NCBI GenBank assembly: GCA_043228905.1
Contig: JBHGNT010000013.1
Coordinates: 16,120,001-16,184,000, forward strand
From: Azolla caroliniana
Lineage: Eukaryota; Polypodiophyta
DNA: 64,000 bases
Direction of reading: 5' to 3'
Positions 32,886 to 47,900 of this stretch are shown in pieces. Each line of letters starts with the position of its first letter. The first letter of the stretch is position 1. A model generated the notes under the pieces. It worked only from the letters and a program-made list of their open reading frames with translations, had not been told where the DNA came from and made no database searches. A program made the translations under genes and the position numbers.

Positions 32886-34460
32886 CATAAATCTCTGTTC
32901 CTTTATTGATGGTTGTCCTGGTAATATAGGCCTTGAAGATACAATTGTATGTGATGTCATCCAATACGCATTGTGCAACTGGTCGAAGAAATCAAGAGTG
33001 TCTTCATTGCAACCATGTTGGAAGCAATCTTTGATGATCCTAAATCTATCATGATATTTTTGGCCTGTATGTTATCATCAAGATTCACTTCTTCAATATG
33101 CCCGGCATTGCCACCACTCTCAATCTTCAAATCGGTAAGTAGGTCAATATTCAGATTTGACATCTTAAACTAAATGCTTTCAATAGTAGTTTCACTACCC
33201 AAAAGAGCTCCGTTCTCTTTATCATTTGACACCTCATCCACAGAAACATTATTTACCTTTCCAGAAGCGTTCTCTTTAAATTGTTTTACCATCTGTGCTT
33301 GTTGTTGCTGAACTTGATACTTTGAATTTCTCTCTTGAAGAACCCCTCATGATTGCTTCAGCCCCCACACAGTTGTCACTCATCCTTTCATCATACTATT
33401 ATGCTTCAATCCACAACACCATCTATGGCTGCTGTTGTTGAACTTGATACTCCTGATAAAAATGTACCACAAAAACGAAGTAAATCTAGAGTATTTCCTC
33501 ACCCCTCATGATTGCTTCAGCCCCCACACCGTCGTCACCCATCTTGTCATCATACTATTATGCTTCAATCCACATCAACAACACACATCACAATGAGAAA
33601 CCGAAAATCTTCTTATCATTCAGTTCACGTCAACATGTTGGTGAGCCGACCATCTTAGCATCTTGCCAATGCCCACGGAAGTCCTGTATTAATCAACAAC
33701 AAATTAGTCTAAAAGTTTCCTCACCTACTCATGGTAGTCGGCTTCGACCCCCCCACCATCTTCACTCATCCTTATCATAGATAAGAAATTCTTCATTCAG
33801 TCCACATCAACCATCCCGCCGATTACCACCTAATATATAATGAGAAACCTAAAAACTTCTTTATTCAATCCACATAACAAAGAAAAGAGAAAAACAATTT
33901 CCAAATCTGAAATTTAATGAAGACATAAGCAATTCTCCCTTTCACTCCTTAAATGCTTCATCCTTCATAAAAATCATCCATCCCTTCCATAGAGTTTACA
34001 AAACTTAAGTTCATATGTAAAGAAAATATATTACATCCCAACTTTAAGAATGAAATAAGAATGGACTAGGCGGAGGAAACAACCATCGTGGGGGCATGTA
34101 ATTCCAACTATTTTCATGTGTCCCATCCAGCCATAAAGGTATTGGGCACCATATTTGACGAATTTTCCTTCTTTTCTTGCATACGAATTTTTTGAAGAAG
34201 GACATGTTGGAGGGAAAAACTAAATATCATTATGTATGTGAAATATGGAATGCGGGATAGGTCTTAAGAATTCGTTGATGAACTTTTGGTTTGGAATGTA
34301 GTCTCAAGAGCCCACTGTTGGCTGCACGAGTGTTCGATAGTTTGTTAGTTAATTATGTTGAATTTTTGTAATACTAGATTGTTTTGTTGTATATTGCCTT
34401 TGGCCACTTTATTTAATAACAATGGAGGATATTTTTATGGGGAAATTTTTAAAAAAAAAA
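32886..34460 (+). mobile_element. Poly(A)-tailed retroinsertion with 18-bp target duplication
   Basis: AAATATGACTTTGTACTT occurs at 32868-32885 and again at 34458-34475. The second copy directly follows an A run (34451-34460). Target duplication plus 3' poly(A) is the mark of LINE-machinery insertion. The roughly 1.57-kb insert has no recognisable RT. It contains an internal imperfect repeat (CCCTCATGATTGCTTCAGCC near 33345 and 33502), a small unknown frame, and a 3' end TTGGCCACTTTATTTAATAA. It could be a non-autonomous LINE derivative or a processed RNA copy. Confidence 0.7.
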
Positions 34461-34475
34461 TATGACTTTGTACTT

Positions 34476-35563
34476 AAGTGAGATACATTATAGATCCTCC
34501 ACCCCCAAGTTCATTAAATATAGGAGTTATATCCTTGTACCTATATTTTCCTCACACTCGTGCACCCTTGCATTGAGATGTATATATACTTTATTGTGGT
34601 TATTTTTGTAATTTGATGCATATTAATATAGAAAAAGGTCTTTGAGCTATACTCTCGTTAATCATCCCCCATATTGTCTAGTTGTTCAAAGTCTCTTCCT
34701 CTCGCACACATACACATATCACATAACCTTTCGCTGCTTAATCACATATATGATTAACTACTCACATAATTAGATACTAATTAGCCCTTAGTTAAGTACC
34801 TAATTATTAACATAGATGATATATTCGTCCACTCATGTTGTTGATGGGAAATGTCACAAATAGTGCATGTGGGTGTTAGCAATCATTATAAGGGACAATA
34901 AGTTGTTTTGGGAACCCTAATGTTGGAAGGTCGATCATGAAGCCAACATTTAAGTCCATTTTTCTTCAATTATCAAAACTTCCTTTGTTTGACGAGTAAA
35001 GGTGTTGATTTGGTATAATTACCGTGTTCTTGTTGCTACATCTATTTATAAGTATGTTTATATATTCTATGGAAAAATGAACTTAGCTAGATCATTGGTT
35101 GTGTTTGCGATACACCAATTCCTTCATTCACAAACGAGTACACATCTTTTACCATTCTAGAAAGGTCTGATTCAAACAACCACATCAAGTCATTTTGCGC
35201 ACGAGTGGACACACCTTGATGGCACATGTCGGCTAGTAGATGAGCAGCCAAACCTGAGCAAAGGTGAGGTTCGCTTCAAAGTCTTTGAATAATATCTATC
35301 CGTAACATCGGGACAAATAAGACTATCCGCCCGTGAAGTTGTCCACATTCTTCCTTCAACAGCAACCGGATGTTGCACCAAACTCTTGTGTCGATGTGGG
35401 CGATAAATCGGGAAGGCACACAATGCCAACATTCATTCGTTCGGAAAGCTAAAAATTCACTGCACGCGGAAACACATGACATGTTTTGCACGTAATCTCT
35501 TCTTCTTGTTGTCCCCATGGGGGTATTGAACCCATATGTATATGTATATATAATATATGTATG

Positions 35564-35570
<7 letters not shown>
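34476..35570. other. Intergenic, AT-rich
   Basis: The first part may be the remainder of the copia G LTR. I see no gene. Short minus-strand frames at 35190-35926 overlap the PRT6 leader and show no recognisable domain. Confidence 0.5.

Positions 35571-35572
<2 letters not shown>

Positions 35573-35602
<30 letters not shown>
35573..35602. repeat. (GA)n microsatellite upstream of PRT6
   Basis: About fifteen GA units follow a TATATATA stretch (35560-35572), some 350 bp before the PRT6 start. In plants such GA tracts are common in promoter or leader sequence. Confidence 0.8.
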
Positions 35603-35606
<4 letters not shown>

Positions 35607-35845
35607 ACTATATCGGAGGAAGACGAAGGAATCGTGTTTCCATTCCTCCTCCTCTTCCTACCAGAACCATATGATGATGATGGGAAGGGAAGGGATACTA
35701 AATGGAGGAAAGAGGCGAGGTGTTTGCGCGCTTCTGGGATGAACAGGTCTCCTTCTGATCGATCCAATTTTCCTAGGGTTTTGGAGCTCCATCGATCCCT
35801 CCCCCACCCTTTCATTCTGATTCGATCCCCTCTGCTCAAAAGACG

Positions 35846-35890
35846 ATGAAGAATAAGCAGCCGCCGCCGCCGCCGCAGCTCCATCGCTGA
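35846..35890 (+). promoter_or_regulatory. Possible upstream ORF in the PRT6 leader
   Basis: An ATG at 35846 opens a 14-residue frame (MKNKQPPPPPPQLHR-like, from a CCG repeat) that stops at 35888-35890, 60 bases before the PRT6 start. If the leader is unspliced here it could reduce translation. Transcript data would settle whether it is in the mRNA. Confidence 0.4.
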
Positions 35891-35950
35891 TTGTCCTGAA
35901 CTGACTAATATCCCGCAGTTACTCAAAGGTTACATTTTTGTAGGCCTGTG

Positions 35951-38900
35951 ATGGATTCTGACGCAGTCCCTACTTCCTCCACACCAGAGGACATGATTGT
36001 CCAGGTTGGTTTTTCTATGTAACTTTTTTTTCTCTAGAAAAAATTTGGCAGTTTTCGTTTTCATCAGGTGAAATATTTTTTATTGTCTTTAATATGACCT
36101 AATCAGTGGTCTTTTTCGATGTTGACCTATGTTGATGCACATGCTTTAATCTTTTAATATGTGTGCATGAATGTATGCATGGATGTATGGACACACACAT
36201 GTATATATCGTCTACACTAGTTTTTCTACGCCTTCTTTTGGAGAGCATCAATAATTTTATTTTTTCTTCATCAGATGCAATTTCGTTTTTCTCCATGCGT
36301 ATGATCTAAATAGTGTTCTTATTCTATGTTGAACCACGTTTCATGTTTGCTTTGCACATAGGAGTGTTTCATAGAGAAGATAGGCACTTCCCTTATTCTT
36401 TGATGAATGGTGTTTTGATCATCTGTAATATGTTCTAACATGTGGTCTTTTGCTATGTAGATATCTGTTTAGTCCTTTGGCATGTTGATACATGTTTAGA
36501 GTTTATACATATTTGTCCAGATTAGCGCGGTATGTTGTGTCCTCTTTTAGACAGCATTTGCATTTTTCATCAGATGAATACTTTGTTTTTCTGTGATATG
36601 GTAGCAGTAGTGCTCTTTGGCTATGCCAATAGCTGTTCTCTGGACAACATCTTCATTTTTCATTAGATTGGCGATTTTCCGCTTTGTAATTTGATCAAAG
36701 TAGCAGTCTTTTGCTATGTTCACTAGTATGTAGTTGTTATTATCTGTTGAATGTTTGTCTAGGTTAGTTTTATATGCATCCGTTTCTGGATAGTGTTTAT
36801 GGTTTTCATCAGATGTAATATGATCTAAAGTAGTTATCTTTTGCTATGTCGATAATGTTTAGCCTGTTTCTACGTTTCTATTTATATCTAACTTAGTTTT
36901 CTACATTGCCATCTTGTGGTACTTTTCCAGATCAATGATTTCTTTCCTATAATATGTTTGCAATCACTCTCTTTCTTGAATGATGGTGAATTTATCTTCT
37001 CCTACAGAGGCTTCTTGCTCAGGGTGTGCCTATGAATTATCTGGATGCCAAGCAAATGGGTGTAGTACAGTTTGTAAATGAGAATAAAGGAATGCTACAG
37101 CATGTAGTAGGAGCATTATTTCCAGGTGTAGAAGAAGCAAAACTTCAAGGGTTGGGAGAAGAAAAAAGATTATGGAATGAATACAAGCAAGGCCATAGGA
37201 AAGGGATCAAATGGGCTCAATGGTTGATGTTTGCTGGAGATCCAGAGGAAAATCTGAAATGTATTTCGCAAGAGGTTGGTCAGGCTAGAGGAGTCTGTGG
37301 TGAAGTTTGGGGATCAAATGATATTGCTTACAAGTGCCGAACATGTGAGAATGATCCTACCTGTGCTATATGTGTCACATGTTTTGAAGCAGGAAATCAT
37401 GTTAACCATGATTATTCAATGATCCATACCGGCGGGGGCTGTTGTGATTGTGGTGATGTTACTGCATGGAAGGAAACTGGATTTTGTTCAAACCACAGGG
37501 GTCCAGGCCAGGCACCCCCGCTGCCTCCAAAACTTGTGTCAACATTCAAACCAGTAATGGATGCACTTCTAGTTGAATGGGCAAATAGACTTCGAGCAGC
37601 AGCAGAGATTTCCGATAAGCGTGTCAAAAACTGGAGTGATCAGTTAGCAGAAGAGAGAGTCGCCATGCAAACATCGTTAGCATTTGTTGAACTTCTGCTT
37701 AACTTCTGTAACTGCAGTGAAAGTTTATTGAACTTTATTGGAAGTCTGATGGCATCTGAGAAGATTGGTTTGCTTGATGTTTTGCTGAAAAGTGAATGTT
37801 TTCTTCAAACGAAAGTGCGTAATATGTTGCATGAACTTCTATTTAAGCTGATGGGTGATCCAAATTTTAAGTACCAATTCTCCAAGGTGTTTATTCGTCA
37901 TTATCCTCACTTTATTTTGGATAGCTTGAAAGAAGAAATAGAACCCTCAAGGAGAGGTCGATCAAGAGATAGTCTTACACTTAGCAGTTTCTCTGTACAA
38001 ATCTTTACTGTGCCAACTCTCACTCCTCAGCTTGTTGTTGATTTGCGGCTTCTGGATATGCTGCTTGAAGTTTTAAAAGATGTGCTTCTTTCATGGGCTG
38101 GTGATGATGGACGATTACTGGTATGTATTTAATATAGATTTCTAACATCAGCAAGTCTAGAGATCGCTAAATCTTAACAGGAGGTTTCATGTAGCTGGGA
38201 TAGGTTTTCTTTCGTTTTTATAATTCCCTCCTGTCACTGATTATTTTTATCTCATTTTTTTCCTTCCCGTCTATTATGATGTTTTCAAACTTCTCTTGTG
38301 CTTACTGATTATCATTACCTCATTTTCATCTTTCCTGTCCATTATGATGTTAATACACTTGTGTGCTGAATGAACACTCATTAGGTGAAGTGAAGTGCCT
38401 TTAATCAGTTTTGGTGTATGTATACATTGTTTGCAAAGAGAGAACAAGGATTTTGTTAATTGCTCCCAAGGCCAAATTTAAATACACTGTAGACAAATAA
38501 AAAGACGGAGGAAATCCATTTGATAAAATGGTGATGTGCAATGTGATTCATGGAAAATGAGCCATATTGTGTGAAATGAATGAAATGCTATATTAATGTT
38601 GTTAGAAGGCCAAAGTGGGTATGCCATCACAAATTTAGATCAATGTGAAACTTGAGAAGTCCTATTAATTAAAGGAATACAGTAAGAAAGAAATAGATGT
38701 ACAGGGTGTCTGAAATTGTCCTACAAGACAGATGATGATTCAACTGTGAATAGCTTCTAGCAATCAATGCTAAAAAATGATTTTCTAGAGCGATGCATTT
38801 GGTGGTTTTCCGATTTATTATCACTCTTGAAGTGGTTTTTAAAGCTTGAAGTACATTATTATCTGGCAGGGGATGTGAAACATGATGTCATTCCTTTGTT

Positions 38901-41900
38901 GATCTGCCTCAGAAAGAAGACTATAGCAACTTCTTTTAAGGAATCTGACCTGTAAGACTCAACAAGAGATGACATCTGAAAATGTTTTATCATTTTTGAG
39001 AACTGAAATAAATATAATGAAAGATGGATTGACACTTCTGCCTTTGATCAATCTCCACCATAGGCAGCTTCAAGGTAGAGAGATCTCCGAAGCAAGGGAA
39101 GAACATTCAGAACTGAGTGATAATGGCCTTTATTTCTCAATGACAAGGGCAAGGAGGGTCGTGGGTTATGTGCGTGACACATTGCCATTGCCTGATCTAT
39201 TTTAGTCCCCTTAGAGTGTCCTTGTCAAGACCCCACTTCTTTAGTCCTTGATTTACTTGTAACACCAAGAGTGATGGAGTGGAAGAAAGTCATGATTGCT
39301 CTTTGTTGATGAGCTGTTGTGGCTGTATTGTATCCTCCAATATATTCTCTCTATGAATAGTCCCAAGCATCTTTGATCTCTGTATTCCATTACATTATAT
39401 GTGGGCCAAAGCCTTCTTTGGCAAGGTAGTTCTATCTCCCTCTTATTTCATAAAAACAAAATAATGGCAGACATGATGCACTTCCAATTCCACGCCCCAA
39501 TAACACAATTACCAGATTTGTTCTTCCGTAAATTGCATGCGTATCTGCCTATCTCATTTTCTAATTGATGTGAAGACATAGAAGCCTTGATAATGAATTC
39601 ATCTTGCAACATGTATAAAAAGAGTTCCTTATAATGGGCATCTTCCTATCAAGAGATGCTATGAGATGTGGGACTGATTCATGTTCTTTCATTGTATAAT
39701 TAAATGATATCAGTTCACATTGCCTTTTTCTTTCTATCTTAGCCATGTGCGAGTGTGGACAACACAAGCTATATTGGAATAGGGGTAATGAGTTCATACT
39801 TATTCCATGAGACTGGAACCATTCTTGCATGTCAACATTCACCAATGATTATCTCCATCTTTAGCAAGCTGTTTTAATAACATAAATGCCAATCTTGAGC
39901 ATCTTTGTTCAGGGAGCCCCAAACCTGTTGGATACCGGTCACTGATTGGAATAATGCCTCAGTCACTATTGTGAGGAAATGATGAAATGCTTTGATTGTA
40001 TCTATGTGATTGGGTTCTTGTAAATGATGAGGTATGATATTAATGATCTTGTAGTGATATACATGTATTTGGTACCCATTGCTGAGAGAAAAGGTTTTTC
40101 CTCCCTTTCCTTTCTAGGTTTCTTTCCATAAGGCTAATATTAATGACAAACTTGGCATGTATAATCATTTTTATTGGGCAAGCATATGTCTTTCTGGAGC
40201 TTATGATATTACTATTGTCTTATGGAGGCATGGAGAATTAACAATGCATAAATGTAGGTTAGCAAGGAACCTTTGACATCTGGTTCCTTCTGTCGGATTG
40301 TTGATGACATTCGCTTTGTCTTAAGACATCCTGAGGTAACACAATATGTGGCCCGAGAAAGGTTGGATCTCTATAAAGCTTGGCTTCATCTATTAGCATA
40401 CATTCAAGGTATGGACTCACAGAGAAGGCAAACAAACATCCACATTGAAGAAGAGACAGAGAGCTGGTTTGTTGCTTATCTTGTTGAACTGCAAATGGCA
40501 AGCATTCACTCCTTACTCATTGAGGGAGCAAGTAAAACTGCATGTAAAACGGTCATGGATGAGAAGATGGCCCATCAGATGACTGATATATCTTGTAGAG
40601 AGAACCCCAAGGGTGAAGATATTGATCATGGGCATGCCAAAATTGGACGAATTTCCAAGGATAGTGATGTATCAGGGAAGGTGGAAACTAGTGGTTCATG
40701 CAAGGTGAACTCTGATAGAAGAATACATGTCGATGTTTCAACATCAGGCAAAGTTTCATTTCAAACATCCAGTGTTCCATCTGCTTTGCTCTGGCTCATT
40801 GCTGAATGTGCCAGAATTCTAGAGGTTTGGCTTCTACTTGATGCATATAGAACAACCAAGGTTGATTGGCCAACCTTGCAGAAAGAGTCTGCTCATCAAA
40901 GAACACCAGCTTTGAGAAGAAGAGGAGGAAGGAGTATTATCAGGGAGTCTCTTACAACCTCAGACGGTACTCTTTTGGAAGGACTAAATGCAGATGTGAG
41001 CTTTATACAAGGTCCAACATTTATTGAATGGTTGAGAACCAATCGACACACAGAGATAAACTTTGAACAGGAGGTTACATGTGAAAGGAGTGATGCTGCA
41101 CAATATCTCAGTGGATGGAACAGATTTCAAGAATGGAAAGGGGATTCTGGAATCTGGTTAATGGGATCGGATTTTCTAGGTTCAGATGCTAAATTTGGGT
41201 TTGTTTGGAATGACAAGGAGTGGCTTGATATAAGCTTTGATGTTAGTCAGCAGGACATATCACTCCATATCCCATTACACAGGTTTCTGGCTCTGGCATT
41301 ACAAAAGACTACAGAAACATGTCTCAATTTTGATCTGCAAGAAAGTACGAAGAGAAGCTGGCATTCCAATATGTATTTTGTTACGGAACGTGGGCTTTTG
41401 CAGCAATTGCTTCCACCACATTATCGAGCACCAAGTTTTGCTTCTTTGCTTATGGAGCATCCCCTCCGAATACAGGTTTTCTGTGCTCAACATCGTGCTG
41501 GAATGTGGCGTAGGAATGGCCATTCTGTGCAGACACTGTTTGACAACTACCATTCTGTCCGGTGGTAAGTATATTTAGTGCATTGTGCATTGTATCTTTT
41601 GCGTAATGACATTTTTCTCAATTATGCATAATCATGATAAGTAGGGGATTGCAATCTTTGAGAATTATCATTATTCAAACAGATTTATGTACAACATATA
41701 AATGTGTGATGGGTATATAATGCATACTGCTACACATTTTAGGTAGTACAAACTTTTGACATCAGTCCTATATTATCGTATATTTGGATGATTTCTCCAT
41801 CCATTACCAGATAATAGAGCTATTGTGCTATAAATTTTTATAGTTAATTCTTTGTGCCAATTTTATACAGTTTCGGTTTTGCTAAGTATCACCACATCCT

Positions 41901-44900
41901 TTAAAGGACCTAGTTTTTGGCTTTGTTGTTACCAAAAGGATATTAATGCATCCTTTGGACAATCTAATCCATTGGATCTTTAGCATTGTGAAATGTATTT
42001 TAGTACTGTCATTGAAGTACCAAATTTTTTGCATATTTTTCCCATGTGTGAGTTCTCTTTCAACTCACACAGCCTTGGAAATATTGAAAATATCTTTAAG
42101 AAGCACCCTCAAAATGGATTTTTTCTCGCATGAAAGATGCTTCAACATGCTTCTGAATCTCAATTCTGATACTGAGTCCTATGGGCTCATCTGTGAGTGG
42201 TCACCAGCTATCCTTGTTATGATTGTTCCATTATCTCAGATGGATGGACTGACATAACGAAGAGATGTTGGTATATTTGCTAGGTCTTCTCCTATGTAAT
42301 CTTCAAAAGGCATTAACACTAGTAGAAACAAGAAAATTCAAAATACTTGAGAAAGTGATTGACATGATTGGAAATAAAGTATTTGAGCATTTGAGGAGTG
42401 AGATTGACATTGCAATTTGTGAGTATTATGAATGAGAAGTTTCCTATTGGCATGGTATCTGGTTCCAAGTCTCCTATGATTGGTTCCAGTCTTTCAAAAA
42501 TGAGGAATGAAGTTGGAATTACTGACTGTTTTTCGTGCTAATACTGTGCAAGATTATATTCACTAGTCATCTATTTCACATGCAAAACACACTTGTGGGA
42601 GTATAGAAACTACGAAAGGGCTAGGAAATACTCAAAGTTGTGTCAGATATTGAAAATGTGGATGGATGGATAGAGTTCATAAATTACAAACGAGAGGAGA
42701 ATGGCTATAGAAAGATATACGCAAGAAAATGGAGAGATTATTGCCGCCCAAATGAAAATTGAATAAATGTGAATTTAATACTTACTCTTTCTTTGCTTCG
42801 TACCAAGTAATGAGCCACCGAATCACAACTCTGGCAGCATGGGATCTCCAAATATGATCTCCTTAAGTAAATCGGGTATCCACATTCTGGAGAGAGATAG
42901 TTCCCTTCGATTTTGGAATTTTAACCTACAGTGTTATGGTGTAGTGCCTGATTCCAGAATGCCTCATGTCAGTTCTTTGAAGATCTCGAAATTGTATCAT
43001 ATGTGTTAATTGGGCCAATTGATATTGTGTCAAAATCTTCAGCTTCCTAGTATCTCGTGGTCATATGTTGTGTTTCCCATATCCTCTCTTGGTGGGTCTA
43101 TAGTCCTAGTGCAATTTCAAACTGCAGCAGATATATTTGGATTCTCTGTCTTGATACTCATTGTTGCAATTTCAGACTTAGTTTCTTTATCAACGTTAGC
43201 TCATTCGACATCATAATTGTGTCAATGCATCATTAAATATTATAGGATAGTAGTCTGGGTTCATGTAGAGACATTAAATCCAATATTTTTTCTCAAACAT
43301 TCATTATAGGCACGGGGCCCCAGCCTCAAGAATTAAGCATGCAAACCTCATGTGGTATATTATTTTAACCATCTGGTAGTCTTTTAATTTCATTTCTTTG
43401 AGAAACTGGTAACAGTATCCTATTGAACATATGAGATACAGGCGACAGGAAGCACCTGCAACAATACCATAAGAGAACAACTCTCTCTAAATACTTTATG
43501 ATATGTCACTCAATAATTTCAGTAGGCTGTATATTCAGCCATTGTTCCAGTCACGCTGGATAGGAGATAATTCATATACTGAGGGCACAGTAAAACATTT
43601 TATATGCATGGTGATGATGAGTTGATTATCTTTGTTAAACCGTAAGTTGTTTTGATGATTTGGCCTGCATAAATTGAATTCTTTCTGCAATCAAAAATAC
43701 TTTACACCTATTCTGGATCTTAACATCTCAAAATTGTCGTAATACCGGTTGATGTTATTCTTGTTTAGTTTATAATGTTTATTTCATTATGCAGGTGCGA
43801 GGACAGCTCAGATTTGGACTTGTATCTTTTGCAGTGCTGTGCAGTCATGGCTCCCCCTGAAGATTTTGTGGAGAGAATAGTAACTCGTTTTGGCCTTGTG
43901 GATTATTTTTCACTATTTCTTCTGCGTCCAAATGAGTAATGACCCACTCTTATTGTGTAACTTACATTGAAAGTCTGTGGACTTCTCTTATAGTTATTCC
44001 TGGAACCTGCAGGTACGAGACTATATTGGCACAGCATATGTTGTCATTGTTGATTCAGATTGTGGCAGAGCGTGGGTTTTGTGGCTCTACTTCTGCTCAG
44101 TCTTGTCGCCGTGAGTTGATCAGAAGGCTTGCCATTAGTGATGCAACACACAGTCAGCTAATGAAGTCATTACCGCCACGCCTCCATGACAACAAACAAT
44201 GGCAGGAAGTTCTTCAGGCCGTTTCAGCTTATTCCAAACCATCTGGCATGCAACAGGTCTATCCAAGATGATTGCTTTATTTTCCTTATTGTTTGAAATA
44301 TTTATGTGGTTACAACCTTGTCACACACTTGTAGATAGCAGGAATTCCTGTTCCTAACACTTGTACAAAAGAACATGCTGATAGATGGGCTAGGATGCAT
44401 TTCTTACTACTGGGTAAATGTAGTCTATTTCTTAATGAGGAATTTGTGATTTTGAACAAGGAAAATTTAGCCAAATATACTGAGAGATGAGCTAGGGTAC
44501 ATTAATTAATACTGGGTAAATTTCATCTTTTTCTTAATGAAGAGTTTCTGATTTTGAACAGGGAAAATATAGTCTACTAGATGAATGTTGGAAAGAACTC
44601 GATCTTTATCATCCTCAATGGAATGCAAAGGATTTGCAGTCAGCTGAAGATCGTTATCTTTGTTCATGCAAGGCATCTGCTGTAATTAAACAACTGCCTC
44701 AATGGAAGAAGCCGTTCTCTCCATTTGAGGACCTGTCAAGAATAGCAACGTGTAGAAAAGTACATGACATTTTACGTTCAATCTTGTTTCATGCAGTGTT
44801 TTCAAAGAAAATATCAGAATCACGTGCACCTGAGGGTGTGCTTATCACAGCACTTCATTTGTTGACACTTGGCCTTGATATCTGCCCATCATTTTCATAT

Positions 44901-47900
44901 GATAAAAGCTTTGATTGCAAGTATTCTGGTTTGAAAAGTGACTCTAATATGGAATTCTCACCTTATGAGCCACCTCCTTTATTAAGCAAGGCAACAGAAA
45001 AGGTGCACTTTGGTGGTGCTGACAATGGTGGAATTTCAAATCGACAAAGTCTTATTTCGTTATTGGTGCTACTAATGGAGAAGTACAGGCCTGAAGCATG
45101 TGGTGGTGCAAAAGAATCACATCTATGTAATGTAGGGGTTTTAATAAGGAGTTTGCTGAAAAAATTTGCAGATCTCCATCATGGGTGTATGTATGAGGTT
45201 GAGTCACTTGCTCCTGAGATCTTGCATAGGATATCAAGCATTCAGGATTCATCAACAAAAGAACAGACATCCAGTGTGTCCGAAGCTGAAAGACGGAAGC
45301 TACTTGCCCGGGAGCGCCAAGCTGCAATCATGGTGCAAACTTATGAATATCAACTTTTCTGATTGCCACCGTTAATTGGAATAATGAAAGCATGCATGAA
45401 AATTCTCTCAACACAAATTTGTTGATGCTTTGGCATCCTCTTCTTAGTAGCATCTCAAATGTAGGAAACTGAAGAATAAATCTGTAGTACATACGAATGA
45501 ATCAATGTGATATGGATTCACATCATGATCTTTCAAATTTTTTGGATCACACATACTTATGTCACCTCTATTAAGGCTATGGTATGCCCAGAACCATAAA
45601 ACTTAAGACTATCTATTGACAGAATCTCAATTGTGACATAAAATGGCAATTTGATTTTTTTAGGAGTATTCTAAGGAATGCATCTGGATACCAGTAACAA
45701 AATCTAGTAGAGCTGGTGACTAATATCTTTCTATTAATGTAACCAATGGAAATGGAGAGTGGTTTTGAAAAGGAATTTATAATTCGTTTTATGCCGAGCA
45801 GGAAAAAATGAAAGCTGCACAAGAAAAGTTTGCATCAAGCTTACAATCTACACAAGAGGGCCATTCCATGGAAAAAGGACATCCAGTGGCTGCATGTGCC
45901 CTTTGCAGGGATTATAGTTCAGATAGCCCTTTATGTTTGTTGACATTTGTTCAGGTATGAATTTTTCAATGACCTATTTTATTATTTGTTTCTTTCATTC
46001 TGAAGCTATGAGTCTGTGCAGAGATCAAGGTTACTTGCCATAGCTGCAAAGGGTATTCCATCATGGGAAACTGGCCATGTTAAAGAAAACTATGAACTTT
46101 CTGTCAATAATGAGACTGGTGGTGTCCATGAAGTACAGGATTCTACCAGTGATGAATCTCAGATACGTGCTGAACTTCTGAATTTGATTCAGATGGCTTT
46201 GAATGGGGAGGTAGACCAAACTGGTACAATTGGAGTTGAAAGTTTGTGGGAGTTTCTAGCTGATGAGGGATATGCAGATGTGTTTGAAAATAGACGGGCA
46301 TCTTTAGATCCTAGGAGTTCAGAAACTTCAAGTGCTGAGAGTGAAAGTGATGATTTGATTGATGAGGAAAAGGATGACAGTACTGGTGATTCTGCATATC
46401 CTGGCATCGCTTTAGGATGCCTGCAGCCTGCTGGTGGAGAAATGGCTATAGATGAAGATGGAAATGACAAACTGTTGCAAAGTTCTATAATCAACATTCT
46501 CATTGAATACGTCAGTACTATATCACGAAATCATAGAGAGCGTCAGATGGTGGAAGCTGAAAATTCAGCAGGTGCAATGTCCCAAGGTCAACAAAGGCAC
46601 AGACATCCTAGGATCTCTCCTGCATGGCAAGGAGTATTGCCTGAAAACTTTGGCTCCGATGACAATGTTGGTGTGCATATGTCTTCTTGTGGCCATGCTG
46701 TTCATAAGGAATGCCTAGATCTTTATCGTTCTTCTTTAATGCAGAGGTATTAAACTGCGAAACATTATTCTTGATATTGTATTTCTACAATGTTGACTTA
46801 TGCTAAGAAAAAAATTCATTTTCTAGAATGTTGTGCTGTCAAGTTGAATAGAAAGATATGTGTAATGTTTCCAAGATGATTTTTTGTCTGCACTGCCTAT
46901 ACAGGTATCAGAGTAGAACCCTTTATGAAGGATTACAAATTGTGAACCCTGAGCAGGTATGCACAGTACAGCGATTTGATTATAATAATATATTGCTTAC
47001 TAATACTAATCAATATTAATTATATGAAATATTTTATGAACAGGGGGAGTTCTTGTGCCCTGTGTGTCGACGCCTAGCAAACTCTGTCCTACCTTATATA
47101 CCAGAAAGCATGAGTATTCCATCTTATGCATTTCCTAATGAATCTGTGACTAGTAATCAATTCACATCTATGGATGTTGATATGATTGATATCCTGCCCA
47201 AATCCCTTGTTGCTCTATCTGGGATTTCTTATGTTACTCATGCAATAACCCTGCTTCATAATGCTGAAGAACTTGTCCGGAAAGCTGGATTCAGGAAAGC
47301 TATTTCAAAGCCCCTTCCCAAGACTGTAAAAGCCGTTTTTGATGGACATTTCTTAAGGCTATGTGGCTTATATTTTCCTGGTAGAGATGTTACCACCAAA
47401 TCAAATTATTTTCGGGTAAGTCAAAGCTTACTACTTTGGGATGTTCTCCGATACACAACGATGTCAGCTGAGCTGGCATCTAGGACTGGAAACGAGAACA
47501 GGATATATACTCTTTCTAAAGCAGCATTGAACGAACCTGTCTTACCCTTGCTGGTTTGGGCTGCAAAAATTGTACGAAGTCAAAATCGCCAATCTGTATT
47601 ATTGAGGTCTAGGGGTATGCAGTTGTTGGTAGGATCAATAAGCTTTGGTGGATCCAGGGATTCACTATCTGAGCCATTGATACCTGGTAGGTTCATGTGA
47701 GTTTGTTTTGTACCACAGTGTTGTATTTGTTTCAGCAAAGTGAAATCTCTCTTATGCTCCTATTTAATTTGCAGGAAGTATATCAAGGATGATTTTGAGC
47801 CGATTGGACAGTGGCAGTGAAGCTGCTGATGTTCAATTTTGGAAGCGTATGGCTGATCCTGTGCTTGCTCATGATCCATTTTCTTCACTGCTCTGGACCT

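Noticed and set aside
35276-35926. A 216-codon minus-strand frame overlapping the PRT6 leader.
   Set aside because: It shows no domain, includes low-complexity serine/leucine from the GA tract and lies antisense to the leader; it is most likely chance.
38767-39205. Short frames in PRT6 intron 2 as extra exons.
   Set aside because: Exons 2 and 3 already join in frame with the expected PRT6 sequence and these frames match no UBR region.
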